Source: an uncultured Prevotella sp. (GTDB lineage Bacteria > Bacteroidota > Bacteroidia > Bacteroidales > Bacteroidaceae). From it: a DNA stretch of 51,187 nt. Below are positions 24,571-32,022 of this stretch, piece by piece. The stretch spans positions 1 through 51,187 of the forward strand of contig CABUHE010000013.1 in the NCBI GenBank assembly GCA_902491375.1, written 5' to 3'. Below the pieces are notes generated by a model. That model saw only the letters and a program-made list of their open reading frames with translations. It did no database searches and had not been told where the DNA came from. Positions within the stretch are counted from its first letter, which is position 1, and each line of letters begins with the position of its first letter. The position numbers were made by a program, and so were the translations under genes.

Positions 24571-26759
24571 CAACCGAAATGGAGAACAACGCACCCAAAC
24601 AAATAAAAAACATATTAACCGAAATAAACAATCTCAATCTTGGTCACGCTCTACGCTTGACCCGAGAACTTGTCAACAATAACCCTCAACTGATATACGA
24701 CCAGGAACTTGAGAACATAGAGAACGAATATCGTCTCATGCTTGACTACATGAAGCGTGGATTCAACGACCCGCAACGTGCAGAAATATATAAAAGGCTG
24801 ATAGTCAAGCTGTACCGTTTCGCCAGCGATACGAATGTTGCTTACCGTATACAAAACGTACAGTTTTATTCTGAAGCAATGCGCAACGCAATGAGGAATC
24901 CGTCAAACAACGAAACCATCAAGGCTAAACTTGAAGGCTTTGTTACTGATGTTGCCATGCTGAGTCTTGACGTTGAACCGGCAAGAAGCGAAAAGAGCAA
25001 AGACATTTACAGCAGACATAACAGCTTCATGCAGTCATTGTTCTGCAAAATAATAGTTTCAAGACAATGGAATGAGTCTGATGCTGACTTCTACAATCAA
25101 CTTATTCTTTCTCCTACCATCGACACTATTGACGCCCAACTGCTTGTAAGCGCGCTGACACTGGCAACGATGAACAATTTCGACGCAAACAAGTTCAGCG
25201 TTCTGATAAATGTATATAAAAACGCATCAGACGAGAAACTGCGCCAGAAAGCACTTGTCGGATGGGTTTTCTCATTATCACCTGCAACAAAAATATTCCC
25301 GAAGATAAGACAAACTGTCTGTGAAATGCTTGAAGACGAAAATACAGTAAACGAACTGGTTGACTTCCAAAAGCAGATGGTTTATTGTCTTAACGCTGAA
25401 CAAGATACAGATACAATCAGACGGGACATTATGCCTGAACTGATTAAAAACAACAACATAAACATCACACGCTTTGGTATAACGGAGAAAGAAGACGACC
25501 CTATGGCCGATGTATTCGACCCTGGAGCATCAGAACGTGCTATGGAAAAGATGGAAGAGAGTTTCCAGAAGATGATGAATATGCAAAAAGACGGTTCTGA
25601 CATATACTTCGGAGGATTCTCACAAATGAAGCGTTTTCCATTCTTCTATAACGTTTCTAACTGGTTCTGTCCATTCTATATCGAACATCCAGAAATCTCA
25701 AGCTCAACAAACGGCCTTAAAGATACAGCTATTCTGACCAATATTCTGTCAAACGGGCCATTCTGCGACAGCGACAAATACTCATTTACTCTGGCTATAT
25801 CGTCAGTAATAAGTCAACTGCCTGCAAACATGAAGGAGATGCTTAACACACAAGGAGCACTTGGACCGACGATGAGTAAAGAGGAGCAAGACACTCCGGC
25901 ATACATCAGAAGAATGATTCTTCAGGACATGTACAGATTCTTCAGACTGTATCCACAGCGTATGCAACTAGCCAATCCGTTTGACAACAAGCACTTTATG
26001 TTTGTAACTGATGCGATATTTGACAGCACAGCATTACGCGCAGCAATACCCGACTTATGTTATTTCATGATAAAGCATAAAAACAAAAGTGCTTTGGATA
26101 CATTACTGACGAAGTATAATGATTTAGATGATACGGCATTACTGCTCGCACATGGTATCTACGAACTTAACTTTACGAAACATCCAGAGAAAGCTATTAC
26201 TTACCTTGAGAAGCTCATTAGAACAGAGCCTGATAACAAAAGGGCTACATCACTGTTGGCACGTGCTTATTTTGAGACTGGCGATTATGAACACTCTGCT
26301 GAATGTTACAACAATCTTATGAAGTTAAGTCCAGAAAGCAAGACTGCAACCCTTAACTACTGTGTGGCACTTACAAAAGCCGGCAAGTATGAGGACGCTG
26401 TTAACCTGCTTTACAAACTTGACATAGAAATGCCCGACTCAATGCCGGTAATACGCGTACTCGGATGGACATTGATGGGACTTAACAAATATGACCAGGC
26501 TAAAAAATATTACAACAGACTGCTAAACAGCCAGGACGCAGAATCAGGCGACTGGCTTAACGCAGGATATTGCGACTGGTTGTCCGCAAATATAAGCGGT
26601 GCTGTCGATAAGTTCAACAAATTCATCAAAGCAAGAAGTGTTAATGGAAAGACTTACGACCTGACAAATGCGTTTGATGATGATTTAGATTTTCTGTCAA
26701 GTCACGGCATTACCGACATCGACATGAGACTTATGGCAGACCTGATTCTGCTTAATTAA
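24558..26759 (+). CDS. Tetratricopeptide-repeat protein, 733 residues
   Basis: This large soluble protein has no signal peptide or membrane helix. The N-terminal 500 residues are alpha-helical and unrecognised. A central glycine-poor segment is rich in methionine and acidic residues (EKMEESFQKMMNMQKDG). The C-terminal third (about 535-690) contains TPR-like repeats, for example PDNKRATSLLARAYFETGDY and GLNKYDQAKKYYNRLL. TPRs usually mediate protein contacts. Overlap with the lipoprotein gene suggests a shared function. The 3' end faces the phospholipase gene across array D. Confidence 0.75.
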   Translation: MAKMTTEMENNAPKQIKNILTEINNLNLGHALRLTRELVNNNPQLIYDQELENIENEYRLMLDYMKRGFNDPQRAEIYKRLIVKLYRFASDTNVAYRIQNVQFYSEAMRNAMRNPSNNETIKAKLEGFVTDVAMLSLDVEPARSEKSKDIYSRHNSFMQSLFCKIIVSRQWNESDADFYNQLILSPTIDTIDAQLLVSALTLATMNNFDANKFSVLINVYKNASDEKLRQKALVGWVFSLSPATKIFPKIRQTVCEMLEDENTVNELVDFQKQMVYCLNAEQDTDTIRRDIMPELIKNNNINITRFGITEKEDDPMADVFDPGASERAMEKMEESFQKMMNMQKDGSDIYFGGFSQMKRFPFFYNVSNWFCPFYIEHPEISSSTNGLKDTAILTNILSNGPFCDSDKYSFTLAISSVISQLPANMKEMLNTQGALGPTMSKEEQDTPAYIRRMILQDMYRFFRLYPQRMQLANPFDNKHFMFVTDAIFDSTALRAAIPDLCYFMIKHKNKSALDTLLTKYNDLDDTALLLAHGIYELNFTKHPEKAITYLEKLIRTEPDNKRATSLLARAYFETGDYEHSAECYNNLMKLSPESKTATLNYCVALTKAGKYEDAVNLLYKLDIEMPDSMPVIRVLGWTLMGLNKYDQAKKYYNRLLNSQDAESGDWLNAGYCDWLSANISGAVDKFNKFIKARSVNGKTYDLTNAFDDDLDFLSSHGITDIDMRLMADLILLN

Positions 26760-26853
26760 ACAATCAGACATTGCACAACAAATATTCAACCATAAAATGC
26801 TTAATATCAATATATTATCATTATAAGCACAAGCAGTAATCTGATGTTGATAC

Positions 26854-26941
26854 AATTTGTGGCTAATTACATTATAAAAGACCATGTTTTATAACTCAAA
26901 AGACCATGTTTCAGAATACGAAACATGGTCTTTTGAATAAC
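26854..26941. repeat. 22-bp periodic array D (4 units) ending in a perfect 16-bp hairpin
   Basis: Units start at 26854, 26876, 26898 and 26920. Units 2 and 3 both begin AAAAGACCATGTTT. Unit 4 is the reverse complement in the same register, so CAAAAGACCATGTTTC (26897-26912) and GAAACATGGTCTTTTG (26920-26935) form a perfect 16-bp stem with a 7-nt loop. It lies between convergent genes and could act as a bidirectional terminator. Confidence 0.8.
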
Positions 26942-27003
26942 TCCGATAGCTTATACTAAAAACTCCAGATAAATTACAACATACTAAACACACCTATCTG
27001 ACT

Positions 27004-28281
27004 CTACAGGAAAGGAGTAAGCAGATGCGCAAACCATCCTACAAACTTTTTCCATGGTGTACGCCACTTGTCCCATACCTCCTCGGTGAGCTTGAACGAA
27101 TCGGCCTTGTCCATGTCAAACATATCGCTAAGCTCTTTTGTCGTACAAGGATCTATTATGACGGCATTCTCCTCATAATCGAAGTTTAAGCTCCTCGCAT
27201 TTAGATTTGCACTGCCAACAGTACAGAAACGGCCGTCAACCATAATGATTTTAGAATGATGAAAACCTTTCTTGTATATCCAGATATCAGCTCCATGTTT
27301 CATAAGTTTGTGTACATTATAAAATACACAATCAGGAGTTAAAGGTATGTCGCTCTTCTCTGACACCATTATTTCAACCTTAACGCCACGTTTCACGGCA
27401 TTTTTCAACGCACGTTTCAGTGTACGGTTAAGCGTAAGATATGGATTGACCAGTTTTATGCTATCCTTCGCGTCATTTATCGCATCAGTGTAGAATTTCC
27501 TGATTATCTTATTAGTTATCCGTGGTTCACGGTTTATGATGCCTACCATCTTCTTACCGGCAGTCGCACATGTATCAGGCTTCAAGCCTTCAAAAGTCTC
27601 AGTTATACTATCACCACGGAAATACTTTTCGCCATCGACATTCTGCCCTGACACCTTATTCCACATCTTGAGGAATATTTTCTGTAATGTATTGACCTCA
27701 TTACCCTCGATACGGCAATGCATATCGCGCCATTCTCCGACTTCCTCTGTGCCGTTGATGTAATAATCTGCCACGTTCATTCCGCCCGTGTATGCCACCA
27801 TACCGTCAATGACTACAATCTTACGGTGGTCACGGTGAAATACGTGATTTATCCAAGGGAATCGTATAGGGTCAAACTCATAGATCTCAATACCGTCTAA
27901 ACGTATCTTCTGCAAATGTTCCTTTTTTAGAGGACGGTTGTTTGAATCGTTGCCGAAACCGTCAAACAACGCACGGACCTCTACTCCTTGAGACGCCTTC
28001 TCAGCAAGAAGCTTGAAAAGCAATGACGCTATTGAATCGTTACGGAAATTGAAATACTCCAAATGTACGCTGCTGCGGGCCTGACGTATGGCTTCAAACA
28101 TATCATCGAACTTTTCCTGTCCACTCATAAGCAGTACTACAGAGTTGTTATGAGAGAACGATACACCTTCATCGCGCAGCTGTTTTACAATCAACGAATC
28201 AGATGTCTGTGCGCTAATAACACTGCACAAAAGCGCACAAAATAACATTATAAATAATCTTTTCATAAACTTTGTCATCAA
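27004..28281 (-). CDS. Exported phospholipase D / cardiolipin-synthase-like protein
   Basis: The 425-residue protein carries two complete HKD motifs, HRDHRKIVVID near residue 150 and FHHSKIIMVDGRFCTVGSAN near 342. These two active-site halves define the PLD superfamily and bacterial cardiolipin synthases. Unlike E. coli ClsA it has no pair of N-terminal membrane helices; instead there is a likely signal peptide (FIMLFCALLCSVISAQ), so the enzyme should act outside the cytoplasm. The C-terminus is amphipathic (WKKFVGWFAHLLTPFL). It may make cardiolipin or hydrolyse other phosphodiesters. No close partner gene is seen. Confidence 0.87.
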   Translation of the reverse strand: MMTKFMKRLFIMLFCALLCSVISAQTSDSLIVKQLRDEGVSFSHNNSVVLLMSGQEKFDDMFEAIRQARSSVHLEYFNFRNDSIASLLFKLLAEKASQGVEVRALFDGFGNDSNNRPLKKEHLQKIRLDGIEIYEFDPIRFPWINHVFHRDHRKIVVIDGMVAYTGGMNVADYYINGTEEVGEWRDMHCRIEGNEVNTLQKIFLKMWNKVSGQNVDGEKYFRGDSITETFEGLKPDTCATAGKKMVGIINREPRITNKIIRKFYTDAINDAKDSIKLVNPYLTLNRTLKRALKNAVKRGVKVEIMVSEKSDIPLTPDCVFYNVHKLMKHGADIWIYKKGFHHSKIIMVDGRFCTVGSANLNARSLNFDYEENAVIIDPCTTKELSDMFDMDKADSFKLTEEVWDKWRTPWKKFVGWFAHLLTPFL

Positions 28282-28733
28282 AAAAACATGTCACTCCTGC
28301 GGTATAAAAATACTAAAAACAAACATTACACATATTCGCCTACATGCGTTCTTAATCAGTTCATTTACTTTTCTCTTCATCCCTAAACATTAACTGCAGT
28401 CTCTGCATCTGTCAAACTTGAACAATACAGGAAACAACAGATAACGAACTTCAATCAACATACTTAACATTTTAAGCATCATGACTACCAACCGCAGTTA
28501 AAGACAGTGTCATATAAATATATTTTTCAAATTACCCTGTTTTTCACAAACATCCAAAAACATCTATAATACCGAGTGGTTTAATACCATATTGAATTGT
28601 TCGGAAATAAAACATGTAACTTTTATTACAATTCATAAATATCGTTCAGGGCTGCAAAGTTATTGAATTTGTCCGATTGGTCCAAATATCTAATACAAAA
28701 TACGGCCAAAATGTAAAAGATTTATGTTTAAAC

Positions 28734-28764
28734 TTTGTAATATCTCAAATTATCAATATATTTG
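28734..28764 (+). promoter_or_regulatory. Promoter of the outer-membrane protein gene
   Basis: TTTG (28734-28737) and TATATTTG (28757-28764) are 19 bp apart, a textbook Bacteroidota promoter. The upstream 28282-28700 is gene-free and AT-rich. Confidence 0.8.
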
Positions 28765-28767
28765 CAG

Positions 28768-28798
28768 TATGGTAATGTGGTGAAAGACCACGTCCATA
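28768..28798 (+). other. 5' leader hairpin of the outer-membrane protein mRNA
   Basis: TATGG (28768-28772) pairs with CCATA (28794-28798), and inside it GTGGT-GAAAG-ACCAC (28777-28791) makes a compact stem. It lies at the very 5' end of the predicted transcript, where such hairpins often stabilise abundant outer-membrane protein mRNAs. Confidence 0.55.
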
Positions 28799-28833
28799 TC
28801 AGATTGTCTAATTAAAAAAGAAAGGAAACTTCT

Positions 28834-29373
28834 ATGAAAAAATTATTCATGACAGTTGTAGTCGCTTTGTTTGCAGTATGCGCAAGCGCACAGGTTTACA
28901 TCGGAGGCAATGTAGGAATTGCAAGCGTTGATAACGGCGGAGACGATGATGAAACTATTTATAGCCTGCTGCCCGAAGTCGGATATAAATTCAATGACGA
29001 ATGGGCTGCCGGCGTTATGTTCGGATGGTCAAAAGGTGATCTCTCATATGTTGATAACGGTTTCGGCTTCAGCGGAACACGGAATACTTTCCAAATAAAT
29101 CCGTATGTACGCTACACATTCCTGCAAAGCAAACTTATCAATGTATTCTGCGACGGAGGTTTCGGTTACAAACATTACAACAAATGGGGAGACGAATACT
29201 CTGTAGGTCTTAAACCTGGAATCGAGCTTAAACTTGATAAATTCAGCCTCATAGCTCATGTAGGATTCATAGGATACCAGAAAGCAGACCCAGATTATGG
29301 CGACGGTGCAAGCATTTGGGGACTTGACTTCGATAGTACCAACATCTCATTAGGAGTATTTTATAACTTCTAA
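28834..29373 (+). CDS. Small outer-membrane beta-barrel protein (porin-like)
   Basis: The 179-residue protein has a clear signal peptide (MKKLFMTVVVALFAVCASAQ) and then alternating strands of barrel type, ending in GVFYNF with a terminal phenylalanine, as in OmpA/OmpX-type barrels. The length and strand count fit an eight-strand barrel. Its strong promoter, leader hairpin and terminator suggest high expression. A purine-rich AAAGAAAGGAAA precedes the start. The function is not predictable. Confidence 0.85.
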   Translation: MKKLFMTVVVALFAVCASAQVYIGGNVGIASVDNGGDDDETIYSLLPEVGYKFNDEWAAGVMFGWSKGDLSYVDNGFGFSGTRNTFQINPYVRYTFLQSKLINVFCDGGFGYKHYNKWGDEYSVGLKPGIELKLDKFSLIAHVGFIGYQKADPDYGDGASIWGLDFDSTNISLGVFYNF

Positions 29374-29408
29374 AAAGTTACGAAGCTGAAAAGTTTTGAA
29401 TATAAATT

Positions 29409-29455
29409 ACGGGAGTTTGAAATATGATTTGAATTTATCAGTTTCAAACTCCCGT
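29409..29455. terminator. Bidirectional terminator between the barrel gene and queC
   Basis: ACGGGAGTTTGAAA (29409-29422) pairs perfectly with TTTCAAACTCCCGT (29442-29455), followed by TTTGTTTTAT. It serves the rightward barrel gene and may also serve leftward queC. Confidence 0.88.
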
Positions 29456-29478
29456 TTTGTTTTATCTTATTTTCATAC

Positions 29479-30132
29479 TTATTCCTCGTACTCTGTAGTG
29501 TCTTCAATACCGGCGTTACTCAAAGCCTCCTTACGCTCTACACATGTGCCGCACTTTCCGCAATGTATTTTTCCGCCTTTGTAGCAGCTCCAAGTCTCTG
29601 AATAATCTATTCCGAGCAGTTTGCCACGCTTGGCAATATCGGTTTTAGTTATGTTTGTATAAGGTGCAAGAATCTCGATGCCAGGATAAGTACCGAACTT
29701 TGTCGCCTCGCTCATAGCCTTCACAAATTCAGGACGACAGTCCGGATAAATTGCATGGTCACCTCCATGATTTGCCATCATGACATATTTCAACCCCTCG
29801 CTCTCAGCTATACCTGCTGCTATTGAAAGCATTATTCCGTTACGGAACGGAACTACAGTCGACTTCATATTTTCATCAGCATAATGGCCTTCAGGTATCG
29901 CGTCTGCACCGCTTAACAGTGAGCTTTTGAAATAATCATGCATAAATCCCAACTTGATGACAATATGTTTAATCCCAAGTCGTGAACAATGCAATTCCGC
30001 AAAATGGATCTCACGCGCATTATGATTACTTCCATAATCAAAAGAAATACCTAACGCAATGCGGTCTTTCATTTCATAAAGCAGCGTGGTGCTATCCATA
30101 CCACCGCTGATTATTATAACAGAGTCTTTCAT
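29479..30132 (-). CDS. queC: 7-cyano-7-deazaguanine synthase
   Basis: QueC makes preQ0 from 7-carboxy-7-deazaguanine, ATP and ammonia, on the path to queuosine in tRNA. The 217 residues contain the PP-loop ATP motif SGGMDSTTLLYEM at residues 9-21. The zinc-binding cysteines are near the C-terminus (CYKGGKIHCGKCGTCVERKEAL). HGGDHAIYPDCRPEF is also family-specific. No queD, queE or queF lies beside it, so it is a lone pathway gene here. Confidence 0.94.
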   Translation of the reverse strand: MKDSVIIISGGMDSTTLLYEMKDRIALGISFDYGSNHNAREIHFAELHCSRLGIKHIVIKLGFMHDYFKSSLLSGADAIPEGHYADENMKSTVVPFRNGIMLSIAAGIAESEGLKYVMMANHGGDHAIYPDCRPEFVKAMSEATKFGTYPGIEILAPYTNITKTDIAKRGKLLGIDYSETWSCYKGGKIHCGKCGTCVERKEALSNAGIEDTTEYEE

Positions 30133-30167
30133 CTTTTTACGAATTGAATATTATTCTTATTAATGTG

Positions 30168-30196
30168 CAAAGGTAATCCTTTTATCTGAAAACAAA
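30168..30196 (-). promoter_or_regulatory. Promoter of queC
   Basis: On the minus strand TACCTTTG (30168-30175) is preceded by TTTG (30193-30196) with a 17-bp spacer. The predicted leader is about 30 nt, too short for a preQ1 riboswitch. Confidence 0.5.
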
Positions 30197-30401
30197 GAAT
30201 TACCATGAGTTAAGAATTAAGAATTGACAGTAATGAAAGTATGACAAGAACGGTTAATCTGAAACAAGATTTAGCTTATATAATGACTCACAACCATCCA
30301 TTTTACACTTAAATGCAAAGCCGACATTACATTACAAATACAACCGTGCCAAAAATCATAAAATTATCACAAGGACATTAATTTTTGTCAGTTAAAATCA
30401 C

Positions 30402-30409
30402 TATATTTG
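30402..30409 (+). promoter_or_regulatory. Putative -7 element of pgk
   Basis: TATATTTG matches TAnnTTTG and lies 137 bp before the pgk start. The nearest TTTG (30384-30387) is only 14 bp upstream, so no proper -33 is seen. The region 30197-30383 is AT-rich and without genes. Confidence 0.5.
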
Positions 30410-30545
30410 CATGGAAAAACGATACTGAAAGCGATAAGAAGCTGAGCTGTAAAACAATGTCAACACATAAGTCTGACTCCACTTGCAGCTTTTAAAAGAT
30501 GATAATTATAACATTTTATACTTCAATATAAATTCTAAGGTAAAT

Positions 30546-31793
30546 ATGAAAATCGATCAATTCAATTTTGCCGGAAAGAAGGCAATTGTACGCGTTGACT
30601 TCAACGTGCCATTGGACGAAAACGGAAATGTAACTGACACAACCCGTATCCGCGGTGCCCTCCCTACACTCAAGAAGATCTTGGCTGACGGTGGTAGCGT
30701 TATCATGATGAGCCACATGGGCAAACCTAAAGGTAAGGTTAATCCGAAACTCTCATTGAGCCAGATTGTTAAGAATGTTTCTGAGCTCCTCGGTGTTGAT
30801 GTTAAATTCGCTCCAGATTGCGCGAATGCCGACAAAGAAGCAGCAGAACTTAAACCAGGTGAAGCCTTGCTGCTTGAGAACCTGCGCTTCTATCCTGAAG
30901 AGGAAGGCAAGCCTGTAGGTATTGACAAGGAAGATCCGAAATATGATGAGGCTAAAAAGGCAATGAAAGAGAGCCAGAAGGCATTCGCTAAAAAGCTCGC
31001 TTCATACGCTGACTGCTACGTTATGGACGCATTCGGTACAGCTCACCGCAAGCACGCATCAACAGCTGTTATTGACGAATACTTTGACAAAGACCACAAG
31101 ATGCTCGGCTACCTCATGGAGAAAGAGGTTAATGCAGTAGACAATGTGCTGAGCAACATTAAGCGTCCGTTCACCGCTATCATGGGTGGTTCTAAGGTAT
31201 CAACTAAGATTGGTATCATTGAGAATCTTCTCAGCAAGGTTGACAACCTGATTCTCTGCGGTGGTATGACTTACACATTCGCTAAAGCTCAGGGTGGAAA
31301 AATCGGTAACTCAATCTGCGAGGATGATAAACTTGACGTAGCACTCGATGTAATCAAGAAAGCAAAAGAGAATGGTGTAAACCTCGTACTTGGAACTGAC
31401 TGCATCGCAGCTGACAAGTTCGCAAACGATGCTAATACACAAGTATGCCCAGCAAACGATATTCCTGATGGATGGGAAGGTCTTGATGCAGGTCCTGAGA
31501 CACGCAAAGCATTCGCTGAAGCTATCAAGGGAGCTAAGACTATTCTGTGGAATGGCCCGGCAGGTGTATTCGAGTTCGACAACTTCATCGGCGGTTCTAA
31601 GGCTATTGCTGATGCTATCGCAGAAGCTACTGCAAACGGAGCATTCTCTCTCATCGGCGGTGGTGATTCTGTAGCTTGTATCAACAAGTTCGGAATGGCT
31701 GATAAGGTATCTTACATTTCAACTGGTGGCGGAGCATTGCTTGAGGCAATCGAAGGCAAAGTTCTTCCGGGTATCGCTGCAATCAATGAGTAA
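30546..31793 (+). CDS. pgk: Phosphoglycerate kinase
   Basis: Pgk converts 1,3-bisphosphoglycerate and ADP to 3-phosphoglycerate and ATP in glycolysis. From the methionine at 30546 it has 415 residues, the usual length; the frame is open 21 codons further upstream, but that part is not family-like. Landmarks are RVDFNVPLDENGNVTDTTRI near residue 15, ENLRFYPEEEG near 115, and the C-terminal nucleotide-binding GGGDSVACINKFG with STGGGALLEAIEGK. It is a single-gene unit with its own terminators. Confidence 0.97.
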   Translation: MKIDQFNFAGKKAIVRVDFNVPLDENGNVTDTTRIRGALPTLKKILADGGSVIMMSHMGKPKGKVNPKLSLSQIVKNVSELLGVDVKFAPDCANADKEAAELKPGEALLLENLRFYPEEEGKPVGIDKEDPKYDEAKKAMKESQKAFAKKLASYADCYVMDAFGTAHRKHASTAVIDEYFDKDHKMLGYLMEKEVNAVDNVLSNIKRPFTAIMGGSKVSTKIGIIENLLSKVDNLILCGGMTYTFAKAQGGKIGNSICEDDKLDVALDVIKKAKENGVNLVLGTDCIAADKFANDANTQVCPANDIPDGWEGLDAGPETRKAFAEAIKGAKTILWNGPAGVFEFDNFIGGSKAIADAIAEATANGAFSLIGGGDSVACINKFGMADKVSYISTGGGALLEAIEGKVLPGIAAINE

Positions 31794-31802
31794 ATTGATA
31801 AA

Positions 31803-31825
31803 AGGCAAATATATGCCTATTTTTT
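31803..31825 (+). terminator. First pgk terminator
   Basis: A small hairpin AGGCA-aatata-TGCCT (31803-31818) is followed by ATTTTTTAG. It lies 10 bp after the pgk stop and is followed by a stronger second terminator. Confidence 0.55.
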
Positions 31826-31842
31826 AGCATCATAGTAATTCT

Positions 31843-31880
31843 AAGCTGCTGTTTCGTGAGGAACGGCAGCTTTTTTTTAT
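31843..31880 (+). terminator. Second pgk terminator
   Basis: AAGCTGCTGTTTC (31843-31855) pairs with GGAACGGCAGCTT (31860-31872) around a GTGA tetraloop, followed by eight T residues. It is a canonical intrinsic terminator. Confidence 0.93.
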
Positions 31881-31954
31881 TATATTATTTGTTATTATGC
31901 AAACCTGAGAGTAACAAATATAAACAGTAATAAGACAAAACAGCACATAAAAAC

Positions 31955-31992
31955 AGCCGGCTTTTCTGCCATATTCAACAGAAAAGCCGGCT
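31955..31992 (-). terminator. Terminator of the mutA-mutB transcript
   Basis: AGCCGGCTTTTCTG (31955-31968) and CAGAAAAGCCGGCT (31979-31992) are perfect complements. On the minus strand the stem is followed by GTTTTTATG. It lies 31 bp past the mutB stop. Confidence 0.9.
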
Positions 31993-32022
31993 TAAGTTAG
32001 TATCCTTTTCTACAAGAAAATA

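Noticed and set aside
28512..28599. Possible further 22-bp array
   Set aside because: One unit (GGTTTAATACCATATTG at 28578) resembles the last unit of array A, and spacing is compatible, but the other units are too degenerate to call.
30133..30180. PreQ1 riboswitch ahead of queC
   Set aside because: The predicted leader is only about 30 nt and shows no hairpin-plus-A-rich-tail pattern.
30268..30333. Possible further 22-bp array upstream of pgk
   Set aside because: ACAACCATCCATTTTACAC at 30290 fits the unit, but the next T-A-C core is 24 bp on, not 22.
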